Source: Rhodosorus marinus
Lineage: Eukaryota > Rhodophyta > Stylonematophyceae > Stylonematales > Stylonemataceae
Direction: 5' to 3'
NCBI GenBank assembly: GCA_029953675.1
Contig: JAMWBK010000001.1
Span: forward strand, 719,001-783,000
Length of the DNA: 64,000 nt
This document shows, one piece after another, positions 45,286 to 55,187 of this stretch (positions within the stretch are counted from its first letter, which is position 1; each line of letters starts with the position of its first letter). The notes below the pieces were generated by a model. The model was given only the letters and a program-made list of their open reading frames with translations. It made no database searches and had not been told where the DNA came from. The position numbers were made by a program, and so were the translations under genes.

Positions 45286-47879
45286 TTACCATCTATCATG
45301 GCCCTGTTGATTCGGGTTGTACTGTCCGTGGTATCCACCTTGCGGGTTGTAGTTCCCTCCGTACGGATCGTTTGGGTTTCCGGGGACATTCGGGGGGGCA
45401 TGTGGGGCGGAAGCCGAGTAGTGTCCGGGTGGTTGAGCAGAGTACTGCGGACCGGATGGAGGTGGATTGTTCATTGACATCTGTTGGAAAGCGGCCCCGA
45501 TGTGATCCAGGTGATCTTTCAACTCTGTCCTCCTAGCTGCTACAAAATCGCCAACCTCCAGTTGCAAACGCTGCAGAACGTGCATCTCCTTGTTATAAAA
45601 GTCAACTCCCTGTTCCCACTCGGACATGAGCTGTCCCCAACTTTCTGCCGCCCTACGCGCAGCTTCAGGACCATCGGTTTTTGGTGGTGCCTCCCCGCCT
45701 TGGTTGTCCAGAAAAGCCCTTGCTCTCTCGGTTACATCCTCGGCGACTGTACATGTGTCCATGTTCCTGCCCTTCAATGGGTCAAATGTCTCACGTAGGT
45801 TGTTCCTCAGAAACTCTTCCCTGTCGATCACCTCCGTCGGCATGTTTTCCAACTTCGCAGCCTCACCAGCCCAAGCGGCGTTGAAATCACCCACCAATTT
45901 CCTCATAGACTTAAGTACAGCCTCAATTTCCACGAGGAGGTCTGACCGCTCCTTGAAATTTTCGTTTCCGGGTAGATCCTGTTTTTGTGGTGGGTCGAGA
46001 GCCTTTAAAAGCGACCTCGAAGAGTCGAAACGTGACTTGATTCCATCGTCAGCGGCAGTAGCTCGCTGAAGCTCAGAGCGGATTCGATTGCACTTCTCGT
46101 AGTATCGCCGATTGAGGTCAGTGGAGAACGGTCTGCGGATAGCCCCATTCGTTTCCTGTCTGGCCTTCTCATCCTCGGCGGACTCCGCGGCAAGCAATTT
46201 CTCAATCTCCGCCAAATGCAACCACGATTCTTGAGATAGCTTTGAGACCTCTTGCTCCTTAGCTACTAGAGCTTCCAGGCCACCGGCCTGCTTTGCGTGC
46301 TCCGCCAAGGCTGGAAACTCCGCTTCAGGCTTCGGAGCACCGATATCCTCGAGCTCTGACTCGACTGACTTCAAGGGGTTGGCAGCTCTGTCAATCATAG
46401 CTAGCTCGCTGGTGACAATAGCTTTGACATCTCCCATATATTTCCTACTCGTTGCGGCGAGCGACTTGTGCAAGATCGTGCTGAAAGTCCGAGCTACACC
46501 TTCTGGAACCGGTTTCACCAATACCTCCTCGTTGAAGAAAGGCGTGGCAGAAATTCTGGGAGCAAGATTGGGAACAACATCAGAGGCCGAAGTATGTTCG
46601 GTTAAATTGTTCTCCTCTTCAGCTAGTTTGCGCTCTTCCCGAATTTTTGATGAGAGCACAACAGCGTCTGTGGAAAGGAACTGGATCAAGTCCTTAGTTA
46701 CATCAGTCCTCACTAGCTTTTTTGTTGTGTTCGCCACTTCATAAGCCAACTGATCCGCAGCGTACAACACCGCTAGCCGGTCTCTCATGTTGTTCGTCTT
46801 ATCGAAATTTGCGCCCTAGGCACCAAAACCAGGGAGGAATTGTACTGAGCAAACGGTCTTGAGCAAGTAGCCGCGGGTCAGGATCTCGTGTCCGACGACT
46901 TACCATATCGAGGTAGGTAGATGCCAAATAGAATTTTCCCCATCCCTTGAAGAGTTCTACAAGTCCATGCTTGTTGCTCCAGCCTGCAATGTCCCCTGCA
47001 ACTAGTTTGTACGCAAGGTCGTCAATCATTCTCACTACTCCCATCGACAGAGCCCCTAGGAGATCAGGAGCGGCCGATTTTACTCTCGCAGCTTGCAGAA
47101 ACACTATCTGAGCGTTGATGAGCATCAAATCCCTCATAACCTGCGCGAAACTCTCATGGACATCCAGAGGGGCATTCTCACCTACGGGAAACACGCACGA
47201 TGTCAGGGGGTTGGTCTGTTGCTCTGTACACGCAATGCTTGTTGTGTCTTTCCCATCTTACCGGTTACGTAAACGCTGCAGATCTTGTCGAAGTAGCCCG
47301 CCGCAGTTTGGAATCGACCACGAGCAACTTTGAGAGTGTCAAAAGAAACATGGCGAAGCCCCGCGACCCCCATAGCCGCCTCCTCCATGGCTATATTGAA
47401 CATGACATTGGCTCTTTCAACGGCAATGTTCGATGTCCCTACTGAGCCCCCGGTCACGGTATCGCTCCAGACAAAATTAAACTAACATGGAGAGCGGATA
47501 AAGAAATAAGTTAGCGCTGTGTGAAAGGGGAGGATGCTGTGCAAAAAAATTAATTGCCTCCGGCCAAGAAATCGGGTCAGTGGCGCACCTTGTTGTTAAC
47601 GGAAATTTCGACACGCGTACCCGCGTAGTCAAGACCTCGAATATAATCCAGCATGGTATCGATCGCCTCCTGAGCGGCGTTCACATTTCCCAACTCAGAT
47701 ATTCTCACGACTTCTTCCTTCATCCTCTGTAGCGCCTTACACCCGTCCAGACATCTCTTGGCAGTTTCAGGGTCATGCTGAGCCTCCAGTGCCTCATATA
47801 CAACATCAGCAACCTCAGCCCGTTTCGATTTCTTCAATGGTATCCTTAGAAACCATTTAGTCGCGTCACTCCCACTCAT
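45286..47879 (-). CDS. BRO1-domain protein, ALIX/PalA/Bro1 type (ESCRT accessory)
   Basis: Four minus-strand exons (47879-47589, 47481-47262, 47181-46904, 46815-45286), about 772 aa, phases consistent. ALIX/Bro1 proteins bind ESCRT-III at endosomes and act in multivesicular-body sorting, abscission and membrane repair. The N-terminal half is the boomerang-shaped helical BRO1 domain: FNFVWSDT, then VERANVMFNIAMEEAA, FQTAAGYFDKICSVY and GWGKFYLASTYLDM. A central helical V-type domain follows with long charged helices, including VPEGVARTFSTILHKSLAAT and LEVGDFVAARRTELKDHL. The last ~60 residues are Pro/Gly/Tyr/Asn-rich (QYSAQPPGHYSASAPHAPP), the usual ALIX tail that binds ESCRT or endophilin partners. 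Slightly shorter than animal ALIX. The final 1530-bp exon is uninterrupted. Confidence 0.92.
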
Positions 47880-49376
47880 TTTTGCACCTCAGCGCAGAAG
47901 TAGAAAGAAAACAAAACGCACGTCCTAAAAACACAGTCAACGAAACGCGGGCTCCCCTCCCCACAACCTCCCGCTCCTTACCGTCCTCCCTCCGATCTTG
48001 AGAAAGAACACAAACCCACAACCCACTACAGCTGACAAGTCCCCTCCGAAACACAGAAACGCAATCACACGCGCACACCCCCCAAAACTCCTCACGCCTT
48101 CCCCTCTCCCACAAAACCAAAAAAAAGAAAATTTCCTCGCGACCGTTTCTTAAAACACTTTCATGCCTCAGCTACAAAAAATAAGCACGACCTAAAATCC
48201 GAAAAAAGGGACCCAACCAGGAGGGATTACAAATCAAACCCCAATCAGCACTTCCTGACTACAAATCCATCCACCCCTCCCTCCTCCATCCCCTCTCCTC
48301 AAACAAAAAATCAGCCGTTCCTCAAGCCTTACGTCTCCAGTAAGCCATGACACATCTGCAGATCTTCCCAAGCCTCCTACGTCACACCCCCTTCCCTCCC
48401 TACCCATAAGTGCATATTACCAATCCCAATCCACACTCCCAAAAAACCACAACTTCCCCCCCCCCTACCAAACCCAGTCAACACCATAAAAAGTTCTAAA
48501 TATTCCTAAATTCAATAAAAAGCCAAATCAATCCTGATCACGACAACGCCCCCGGTACAGATATATATTTTTACCCCTGATACAAATATCTGGCCCACAT
48601 CAAAATGCCTTTTTGAGGGGCTTTTCCAAAACCCCGCAATAAAATAACCACAAAAGTTGAATCGGGTGGTGGATTGGATGAGATTGATATTCAGTCATTA
48701 TTTTGTTATTGATTGATTGTTGTGTTTCCAGGGTATTCGCGCGGTTGGTGTGAGTACTGACAGAGGGTTGCTTGAATTTATGCTACTTGGGATGAAAATC
48801 AAACACTATTTGAATTTATTATTTAAATTAGATATATCGAATTCTGTTTTTCTGATGATGTAAACAAGTGTGGTGATTGGTTGAGAGGAATTCGGGTGTT
48901 TTTTTGGTTTTGATTAAAAAAAGGAGGGGTTTTGTCAGGTGTGAAGGACGGGGAATGGGACGGTTTTTGGTGTATATTCTTTGAGGTGTCAGTAAAACGG
49001 GACGAGGGAGGTTCCGCATTTGATAGTGGTTCCGGTCGTCTGGGATAATGTTGTTGAGGTGTTGGGATGGTTGCGTTTCAGAGATGTGCACGTTGTTTAT
49101 GTTTTGTTTTCTTTTGTTGTTCTTTTTTTGGGCGGCCTTCTCACGTATGGAAGGTCTTTTTTTGTGAAGGCGCACCAACCTCAGCCAAAGCCCTTTGGTT
49201 TGAATTTTTGTTTTATCTTTATTTTCTTTTTCTCTCTTTGGCTTGTTTTGTGTGGCTTCGGTTGTTTCCTGCGAATACTGTTCTCTCCGTAACACTGCTT
49301 TCCTAGCATTTTGGATTGTTCTTGAAGAGCATCCATCTTCTGCACCGGATGATGCGGATGCCCCGGCTCATACCCT
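47880..49376. other. Intergenic with abrupt composition switch
   Basis: 47880-48640 is C/A-rich on the plus strand (promoter side of the BRO1 gene). From about 48650 to 49300 it flips to T/G-rich. Frames such as 49020-49292 (plus, hydrophobic, rich in Phe and Val) reflect this composition; there is no clear gene. Confidence 0.5.
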
Positions 49377-51422
49377 TCAGGATACTCGTTCTCGACGTCT
49401 TGCTAATGCGTTCTCTAGTTTCTTGAACCCTAAACCGATTTCTTTAGCCTGCACAGCGAGCTCGGAATTCATAAATTCCTTGACAGAATTGGCACCCTTT
49501 CGCTCGAGTACCCCAGCAACACAATCGAAAGTATGCCGGTTGGGCTTAATGCCTCTGCTGTCCATAGCCTTCAGGACTCGAGCAATGTTTCGCTCGCATC
49601 CTTGCTTCGCCCACGAGATCAAGACACCGTTCCATATATTGCGATCCGTAAAAAGCTCCTGGGAATACTGGAACCGCTCACAGTCCTCAGGCTCGCAATT
49701 CCTCGCAAGCGCGAAGAAAATTCTCCTAGCGAGAGAAGCCGAAACCGGGGATTTCATCTTTGAAAGTCCGTCTACGATTCTCGCCGCTTTCAGCGGCTCG
49801 TTCTGTTCTAGGTGTGCGAGTGCTAGGTACCAGTCGTCATGCCAGCTGGCGTCCTAAGACATGCGGGGAGCGAATGATTCCAATTTAAACAACAATCATC
49901 AAGTATCCGATCAGGTCGAATCTTGTCCTCACCGAAATCATCTGCATTTTCATCAGGCGCAAGATTACTTTGACGGCTTGCACTTTCCCGTCATAGGCGT
50001 ACGTTTCAAGCATTGCGTGGAAGGGCTCGGACCGTCGTCTGTCTGAAACTTTCTCTCTCATCCACATGCTAAAATGCTCCTCTGCTTCCTCGTGGAGGTT
50101 GGCTCGTACAAGGGCTTTGATCAAGAACGCACAGTCCTTGCCTGATTGCGAGTCACTCGTTGTATCTGGGAATTTTCTTCGCAGGTTTCTTAGTTCTCTG
50201 CGAGCTAGCTTAAGATCGTTTGCAAGACAATATGCTCTGAATAGCGCCCTGCGGATCTGCGCTGTTTTCTCTAAGCGCTTGCCACATTTCCCGCTCATCA
50301 CGACGCTACGGGCTTTCGAGGCTTTTCCTTGTTTTCCGTAGGCGGTAATCAAGTGAAGACTCAAACCAACCGGATCCTGAAACTCACTCCAAGCTATTTG
50401 ATTGAGAGCCTTGTGAACCTCTCTCAGTTTGGAATGTCTTAGGAGGACCTGCATTTGAACTTGTAGGAACTTTTTCCCGATTGGGACGCTCCTCTGAGAC
50501 ATAAGCTCCCGAGCGGTTGCAAGCCACAGCATGTCGTTCTTGTGATCGGCAATGATTGCATAGAATTCCTCATCTGGCTCTTCTTTCAGCTCCGCTCGAG
50601 CATATTCTAGTTCTGCAATAGCTGCCTCAATGTTCCCGGTTTTTGCTTGAGCAAGGCAGAGGAACCTCTTTTCGGTGACGCACACTTCTATACCCATCCT
50701 AAAGGATCCTAAAGGATCACGGGACTCCTAAGCAGGGTTAAATGCTGTGCGTGGACGTAGTCGGCCTTTACTGACCTACGGAGCTCCAGGGACTGGTTCA
50801 AGGCGGAGCCGATCTCGCCTTTCTCGGCAGCTTCCTTCATGGTTAGCAGGATCTTATGCTTATCAGCCTCCCTTTCAGAAACAATCTGTTCCGAAGCAGA
50901 GATGACCATCGGCAAAAGCCTTGTAGGAGCACCAGTCTCAAGCAATTTGTTGAAGACGAACATTGTGATGTCTTTCCTTGCCTGAGAGCGCTCTACCATG
51001 TCCTCATAATCGAATACCATGCTGAAGAAGTCCCCTTTGGAAGCGTGTTCTTTGAGGGACGCCTAGAGAGCAGAATTCTATGTTATTCCTCATCCCTCTG
51101 GTACCCAAGCAAAATTTCTGTGTGCAGTACTTCCAGGTCTTTGTGCTCCGAATGCTTTCCTGAGCCCTGAGCTTGATACAGGGACGACGGAGTGGCACTG
51201 CTCGCGGAAAGTGATCTCTTGAACACAGAGCCCTGGAAGAAACACGAACAAGTATGCGGTAGGCTTGAATTTCTTTTTCTTAAACGATGTCAACTTTTGT
51301 GGAAAAGCAAAGCTGACTTGTCCCCTCAGATTCACGTTTGACCTTGAAATACTCGTGAACAAACAAAAGTTTGATTGAAGCTTCCACGCAATGGCTTTCC
51401 CCTTCAGTACGATCCAAGACAT
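49377..51422 (-). CDS. PPR/TPR-like helical-repeat protein, probably organellar
   Basis: Five minus-strand exons (51422-51336, 51232-51131, 51062-50776, 50698-49933, 49853-49377), about 572 aa; every junction keeps phase. The N-terminus (MSWIVLKGKAIAWKLQSNF) is basic and without acids, like a mitochondrial or plastid presequence. The rest is a chain of helix pairs with ~35-residue spacing: EEFYAIIADHKNDMLWLATA, LSLHLITAYGKQGKASKAR, RRALFRAYCLANDLKLARRE, EPFHAMLETYAYDGKVQAV and NGVLISWAKQGCERNIARV followed by GIKPNRHTFDCV. The last is a textbook PPR motif. PPR proteins bind organellar RNA for processing, stability or translation. Repeats are degenerate, so RNA specificity cannot be read. The alternative donors at the end of exon 4 are GTGAGG (used) or GTTGTT. 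Confidence 0.75.
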
Positions 51423-52365
51423 CGGAGGATTCTAAAACCAACCACGCTAGATAGTGCCCCTAAGACTATCCAAACGACGTCAAAACCAAGTACAAAGCAA
51501 ACACAGGATGCAAAATATCCTGCGCTAAGCTTCAAGCCGCACTACAAAAATTTACGAGCCTTCTCAACTGCAGGTTATCCCACAAACCACAAAAAAAACA
51601 AACCAACTCAGACCAACCTAAAATCGGAAACTACCCATGAGAGAAAGCCAAGAAGATGAGACCTACTACTCTTCAGCCTACCACTTCCGCGACATACCCG
51701 ACCTGACCGTTCAAGCAAGAGCCTTCATATGCTCTCGCCATTTGAGTTTAATCTCAACGCGGGTTGAAAATAGACGCTAAAAATTATCGTTGTTTTTACT
51801 GGGACGAGAATGGCCAAATAATTATTCCCCAAATTTAATTGTTGTAGGTTTTACGTCCGAACATTGAAAGTATGAAACTTCAAAGCAACCGCTTGGGACA
51901 GCTTGGGACATGCGCTCTGACGTGCAGCTTAGGGAGCCGAGAGAGCTGACGACTGCGAGCGTGAGGAACAGTTCTTGAGAAGTTCCTCAGCCGAGTTGCA
52001 AAACTGACAAAGGTTTACATCCGCCACAGCTATTGGAGGTGCAAAGTCTACACTTTGCGTTAAAGCGGTCAAATCCACCCAGGCGGGATGGATTTGCTAG
52101 ATGACCTCCGCCCTTTAATCGGTTCGATGTATAGGTAGGAGTTGGTCAGATATGTAGAGAGGCGATGCGTGAATACTGACAAAGCTTCAGTTGTGGCGGC
52201 GTGTGAGCAACAGGTTTCGTCCCCTTCGGGGCAATTCACGCCTGTGCCGGTAGGTTGACCATATTGCAAGAAAATGATGTTATCGTAGGCAAGAAAAACA
52301 ATGTTTTCTTTCATTGCAAAAGTCTGGAAATTGGCAGCAGCTCGAACGAGCCTGGAGAGTAGTGA
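51423..52365. other. Intergenic, one weak ORF
   Basis: Mostly without signal. A minus frame at 52314-52069 contains CPEGDETCCSHAATTEALSV and is protein-like to its stop, but its start and partners are not found. Confidence 0.4.
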
Positions 52366-52556
52366 GGATCAGGGCGGACTTCATATAACAAACATTGCTG
52401 GTATATATGGCGACGCACAAAGGAAGGTGGCTTGCAACATGTGCGGGAAGCAGGGACAGACATCTGTTTGCTGCATGTCCCTGCGGGAAGCAGTACCTTC
52501 CTATCTGCGTTGCCATGTATACCAGCAACGTTTGTTGTATGAAGTACAACCTGATC
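52366..52556. repeat. Imperfect inverted repeat (about 62-bp arms)
   Basis: Arm 1 (52366-52427) and the reverse complement of arm 2 (52495-52556) match at about 53 of 62 positions by my count. Shared blocks include ACTTCATA.AACAAAC and TTGCTGGTATA. The 67-bp loop contains a nested GCAGGGACA/TGTCCCTGC pair and a direct repeat GCGGGAAGCAG. Both strands therefore read similar peptides across it. Confidence 0.85.
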
Positions 52557-52656
52557 CTCCTTCGGGATCATTGAAACCTCTTGGGCCATCTGGGTCTTTA
52601 TAGGATGTTTGTGCAAAACATTGAGGTTAAGAAGGGACTCCAGTCGTGGTCGTGGG

Positions 52657-52775
52657 TGAGTGTTCATCTCCTCTACGACTTTCGTAGCTTTCCGGAGGAT
52701 CTCCAAGAGCACGGACTCGTCTACATATTTTACAAAATCGATCACAGCCTATGTTTCGATACCAACACGTGAGCG
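52657..52775 (-). pseudogene. Duplicated fragment of mnmE intron 2 and exon 3, inverted
   Basis: On the minus strand this reads TGGTATCGAAACATAGGC, then ATCGATTTTGTAAAATATGT, and the peptide SVLLEILRKATKVVEEM. The intact gene at 55960-56070 has the same intron end and [17 protein letters not shown]. The match includes intron sequence, so it is a genomic duplication, not a retrocopy. It is inverted with respect to the intact gene. Confidence 0.85.
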
Positions 52776-52801
52776 TGAGTGGTGTCCGCCTCCTCCAATG
52801 A

Positions 52802-52892
52802 TACAGGTTGAGGGCCTCGCGCTTCTAATCGCGTCAGAAACAACGGAACAATGGGAACAAGCGCTAACAACAGATGCGCGGACACTTACGTC
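52802..52892 (+). pseudogene. Duplicated fragment of mnmE exon 2
   Basis: The plus strand reads [20 protein letters not shown], which matches [20 protein letters not shown] of the intact gene starting at 55757. It then diverges after about 30 codons. It lies head to head with the inverted exon 3 fragment, so the copied segment was broken and partly inverted. Confidence 0.85.
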
Positions 52893-53460
52893 TCTTACTC
52901 GCTCACTATTTCCACTCGGAAATTCGGTCCACCTTTACTTCAAACTGCCCCAAACAGCCTAGCCCGCTGGCCAGGATCTTTCTGGGCCGTTGGCAACTAC
53001 TTGCGGGAGCACGAAACGAACCCAAAGAGGTAGTAGTAAAGTTCGAAATACAAAAAGTTCTCACTGCTTTCGCTCCTTTCTTGACCTGTTCAGCCGCTCA
53101 AGGCTCTCCTCTCGACTCTGTCGATCTTTCCCAACCCTCTTTGTTCCCTTCGGACGGTATATGGCCACTTCTACCCCCTCCCAAGGCCGTTAAGCAACGT
53201 TTCTGGCCTAGGTCGTCGTTCAACATGGAAGGCTCTTCATCCGTTTGTGGGTTCGCACTGTCATCTCTATCAGACCCAACTACTCGAACTGCTTACACAA
53301 GTCTGGCTTCAACTTTGATGAGGTCCTTTAAGACTGCAGACAGTGCTTTTGGAAAACTTTCTTTTTCAGAGAGCTTGGAAAGGGAGTGTCGTGGGAGTTC
53401 GATGTTCGTATTCTTATTTGAAGTACACGGTACAAGCATTTGAATGGTTCCATAATCAAT

Positions 53461-54129
53461 ATGAACTTGCCCAATCTGTTGACCTTATCGCGGATTGTGA
53501 TGTGCGTTATCTTCGTTGCATTGCTTTCCGTCCCGCAAGGGTATGCCAAGTGGCAGCAGCGGGCGTGGGAGGTGAGCTCGAATAGTGAAGCATTCTAGGA
53601 GGTGCACTGATGCCTCGACCATGATGGACACTGACTGAGTCCGTGTTGTCGTTTCCTTCCGTTTCAGGTTGGCTACGTTCTTGCCGTCCTGGCCGGCTTC
53701 ACAGATTTTCTGGATGGGCACTTCGCAAGGAAATTGAACCTGGTGACGGAGTTCGGGAAATTCCTCGATCCTCTCTCCGACAAGATCTTTGCCGTCGCTG
53801 GGTTTGTAGTCCTGACAGACAAAGGGATCATCCCGTGCTGGATAACAGTTGTCCTTCTCAGCCGCGAATTTCTGGTTCAGGGTCTCCGGCAGATGGCAAC
53901 CGGCCACGGAAAGACCATCCCCGTCTCCTACTTGGGCAAGGTGAAGACGACTGTGCAGATGCTCTGCCTCGCTCTGGGTGGTGCCATGATGGTGGACTGG
54001 GTACCGGGTGACCTTTGGGGAGCTCGAATATTGTGGGACAGTCTCCTCGGCTTGACGGTTGGAATTACTGCGTACACCTGCGCTCAATATTTGCGCGTGG
54101 CGTCAGATATTGTTATGAAAGATACGTAA
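53461..54129 (+). CDS. pgsA: CDP-diacylglycerol-glycerol-3-phosphate 3-phosphatidyltransferase
   Basis: Two certain exons, 53461-53571 and 53668-54129, give 190 aa, the normal length of bacterial PgsA. The enzyme makes phosphatidylglycerophosphate from CDP-diacylglycerol and glycerol-3-phosphate. It is the committed step to phosphatidylglycerol, essential in plastid thylakoids and for cardiolipin in mitochondria. The family signature DG..AR........G...D...D is complete, spanning DFLDGHFARKLNLV and then TEFGKFLDPLSD. The N-terminus MNLPNLLTLSRIV is the usual PgsA start and several hydrophobic spans follow. Upstream, 53225-53400 encodes a Ser/Thr-rich stretch with an ATG (MEGSSSVCGFALSSLSDPTT) that looks like a transit peptide. 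I could not find splice sites in compatible phase, so the targeted start is unresolved. The organelle is inferred. Confidence 0.88.
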
Positions 54130-55187
54130 AAGCGTGCGAGATAGAAGGCAAACGATACTGTTGTGATGTCCCCTGATCCTTGGCTGAATGTGAAAGCCAC
54201 GGATGACTGGACAGGAACGAACGGCGCGTTTGGTTTGGTTTCAAAGTTACCTAGGCGGGACGTGGGCACGGAATGAGCATTCACTCTGGATAGCGAGACA
54301 AGCGCGGCGGCAAGTGAATCAAAGCCTCTTCATGAAATCTGCTTTTCCATCTTTGGCACCTTGTAGACCAACTCATGACAAACCTTTCGAAGGCTAGAAA
54401 GAGGCTGAATAAACATCCCCGCGCTCAGAAGTCAGGAGTCTGAAACACTTCTTACAGGTACCAAATCCCACATAGCGACGGGCAGCAATAGCAACGTTGC
54501 ACGTCCGTTTTCTCCATCATACCACTACTGCGGCGGCTGGTCCTATCTCGAGAATCGGCAGGCTGATCAGTTCTTGTACGTTGGCTCGGAAAGCTGCGCT
54601 ACTCAACGGTCTTGCAAAATCGCGCAGGAAGATGCCGGAGCTGAGTACTTGATAGAGAGCCGGCTATGGAGCAGAAATACGATACTTTCTCAACGCTCTC
54701 AAACTCGAAGAGCATAGGCGTGACAATTCTCGCTCAGCCCACCTCTGATTCCAGAGGCTTTAGACTAGCTACAAGTCGTACGCATTACCGTTGAGCAAAC
54801 TCAGGCCTAAATCAGGGCTTCCAAAGACCCTGGACGCCGCAACAAACTCACCGACACCGACTGTGTCCGCCTGAACTCTTTTTTCACTGACTCCTCAACG
54901 AGACTGGGTCTGACTCGCTATGAATCCCCTGAGTATTTGAACAGTTTGCTCTTCAACTCCAGGCAGAGCGATGGATATCCAGCGAACAAGGAAGCCACAG
55001 GTCGTGAAGCATGAAGAGTGCTTGTCGCCTCCAGCATTGGCTCATGGCCATATCAAACGCATCATCTTCCTCACCAGAGGCCCGACGATTCCTCTACTGA
55101 TCAGCGGTGAAGATGTTTGGATGGATCGATGAAAGGGATGAAGGCAAGTCTTGGTACTCTACATGACTGAGGAAGAGACAATTAAGA
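54130..55187. other. Intergenic, nothing recognised
   Basis: About 1 kb between pgsA and mnmE, both plus strand. Only short frames; no repeats seen. Confidence 0.5.

Noticed and set aside
48828-49295. 155-codon Lys/Asn/Thr-rich minus frame
   Set aside because: It reflects the T/G-rich composition of the plus strand; no ATG context, domain or splice signals.
52301-52745. Two similar proteins encoded on opposite strands
   Set aside because: The similarity is explained by the inverted repeat, and the minus frame runs into the mnmE fragment; neither is a gene.
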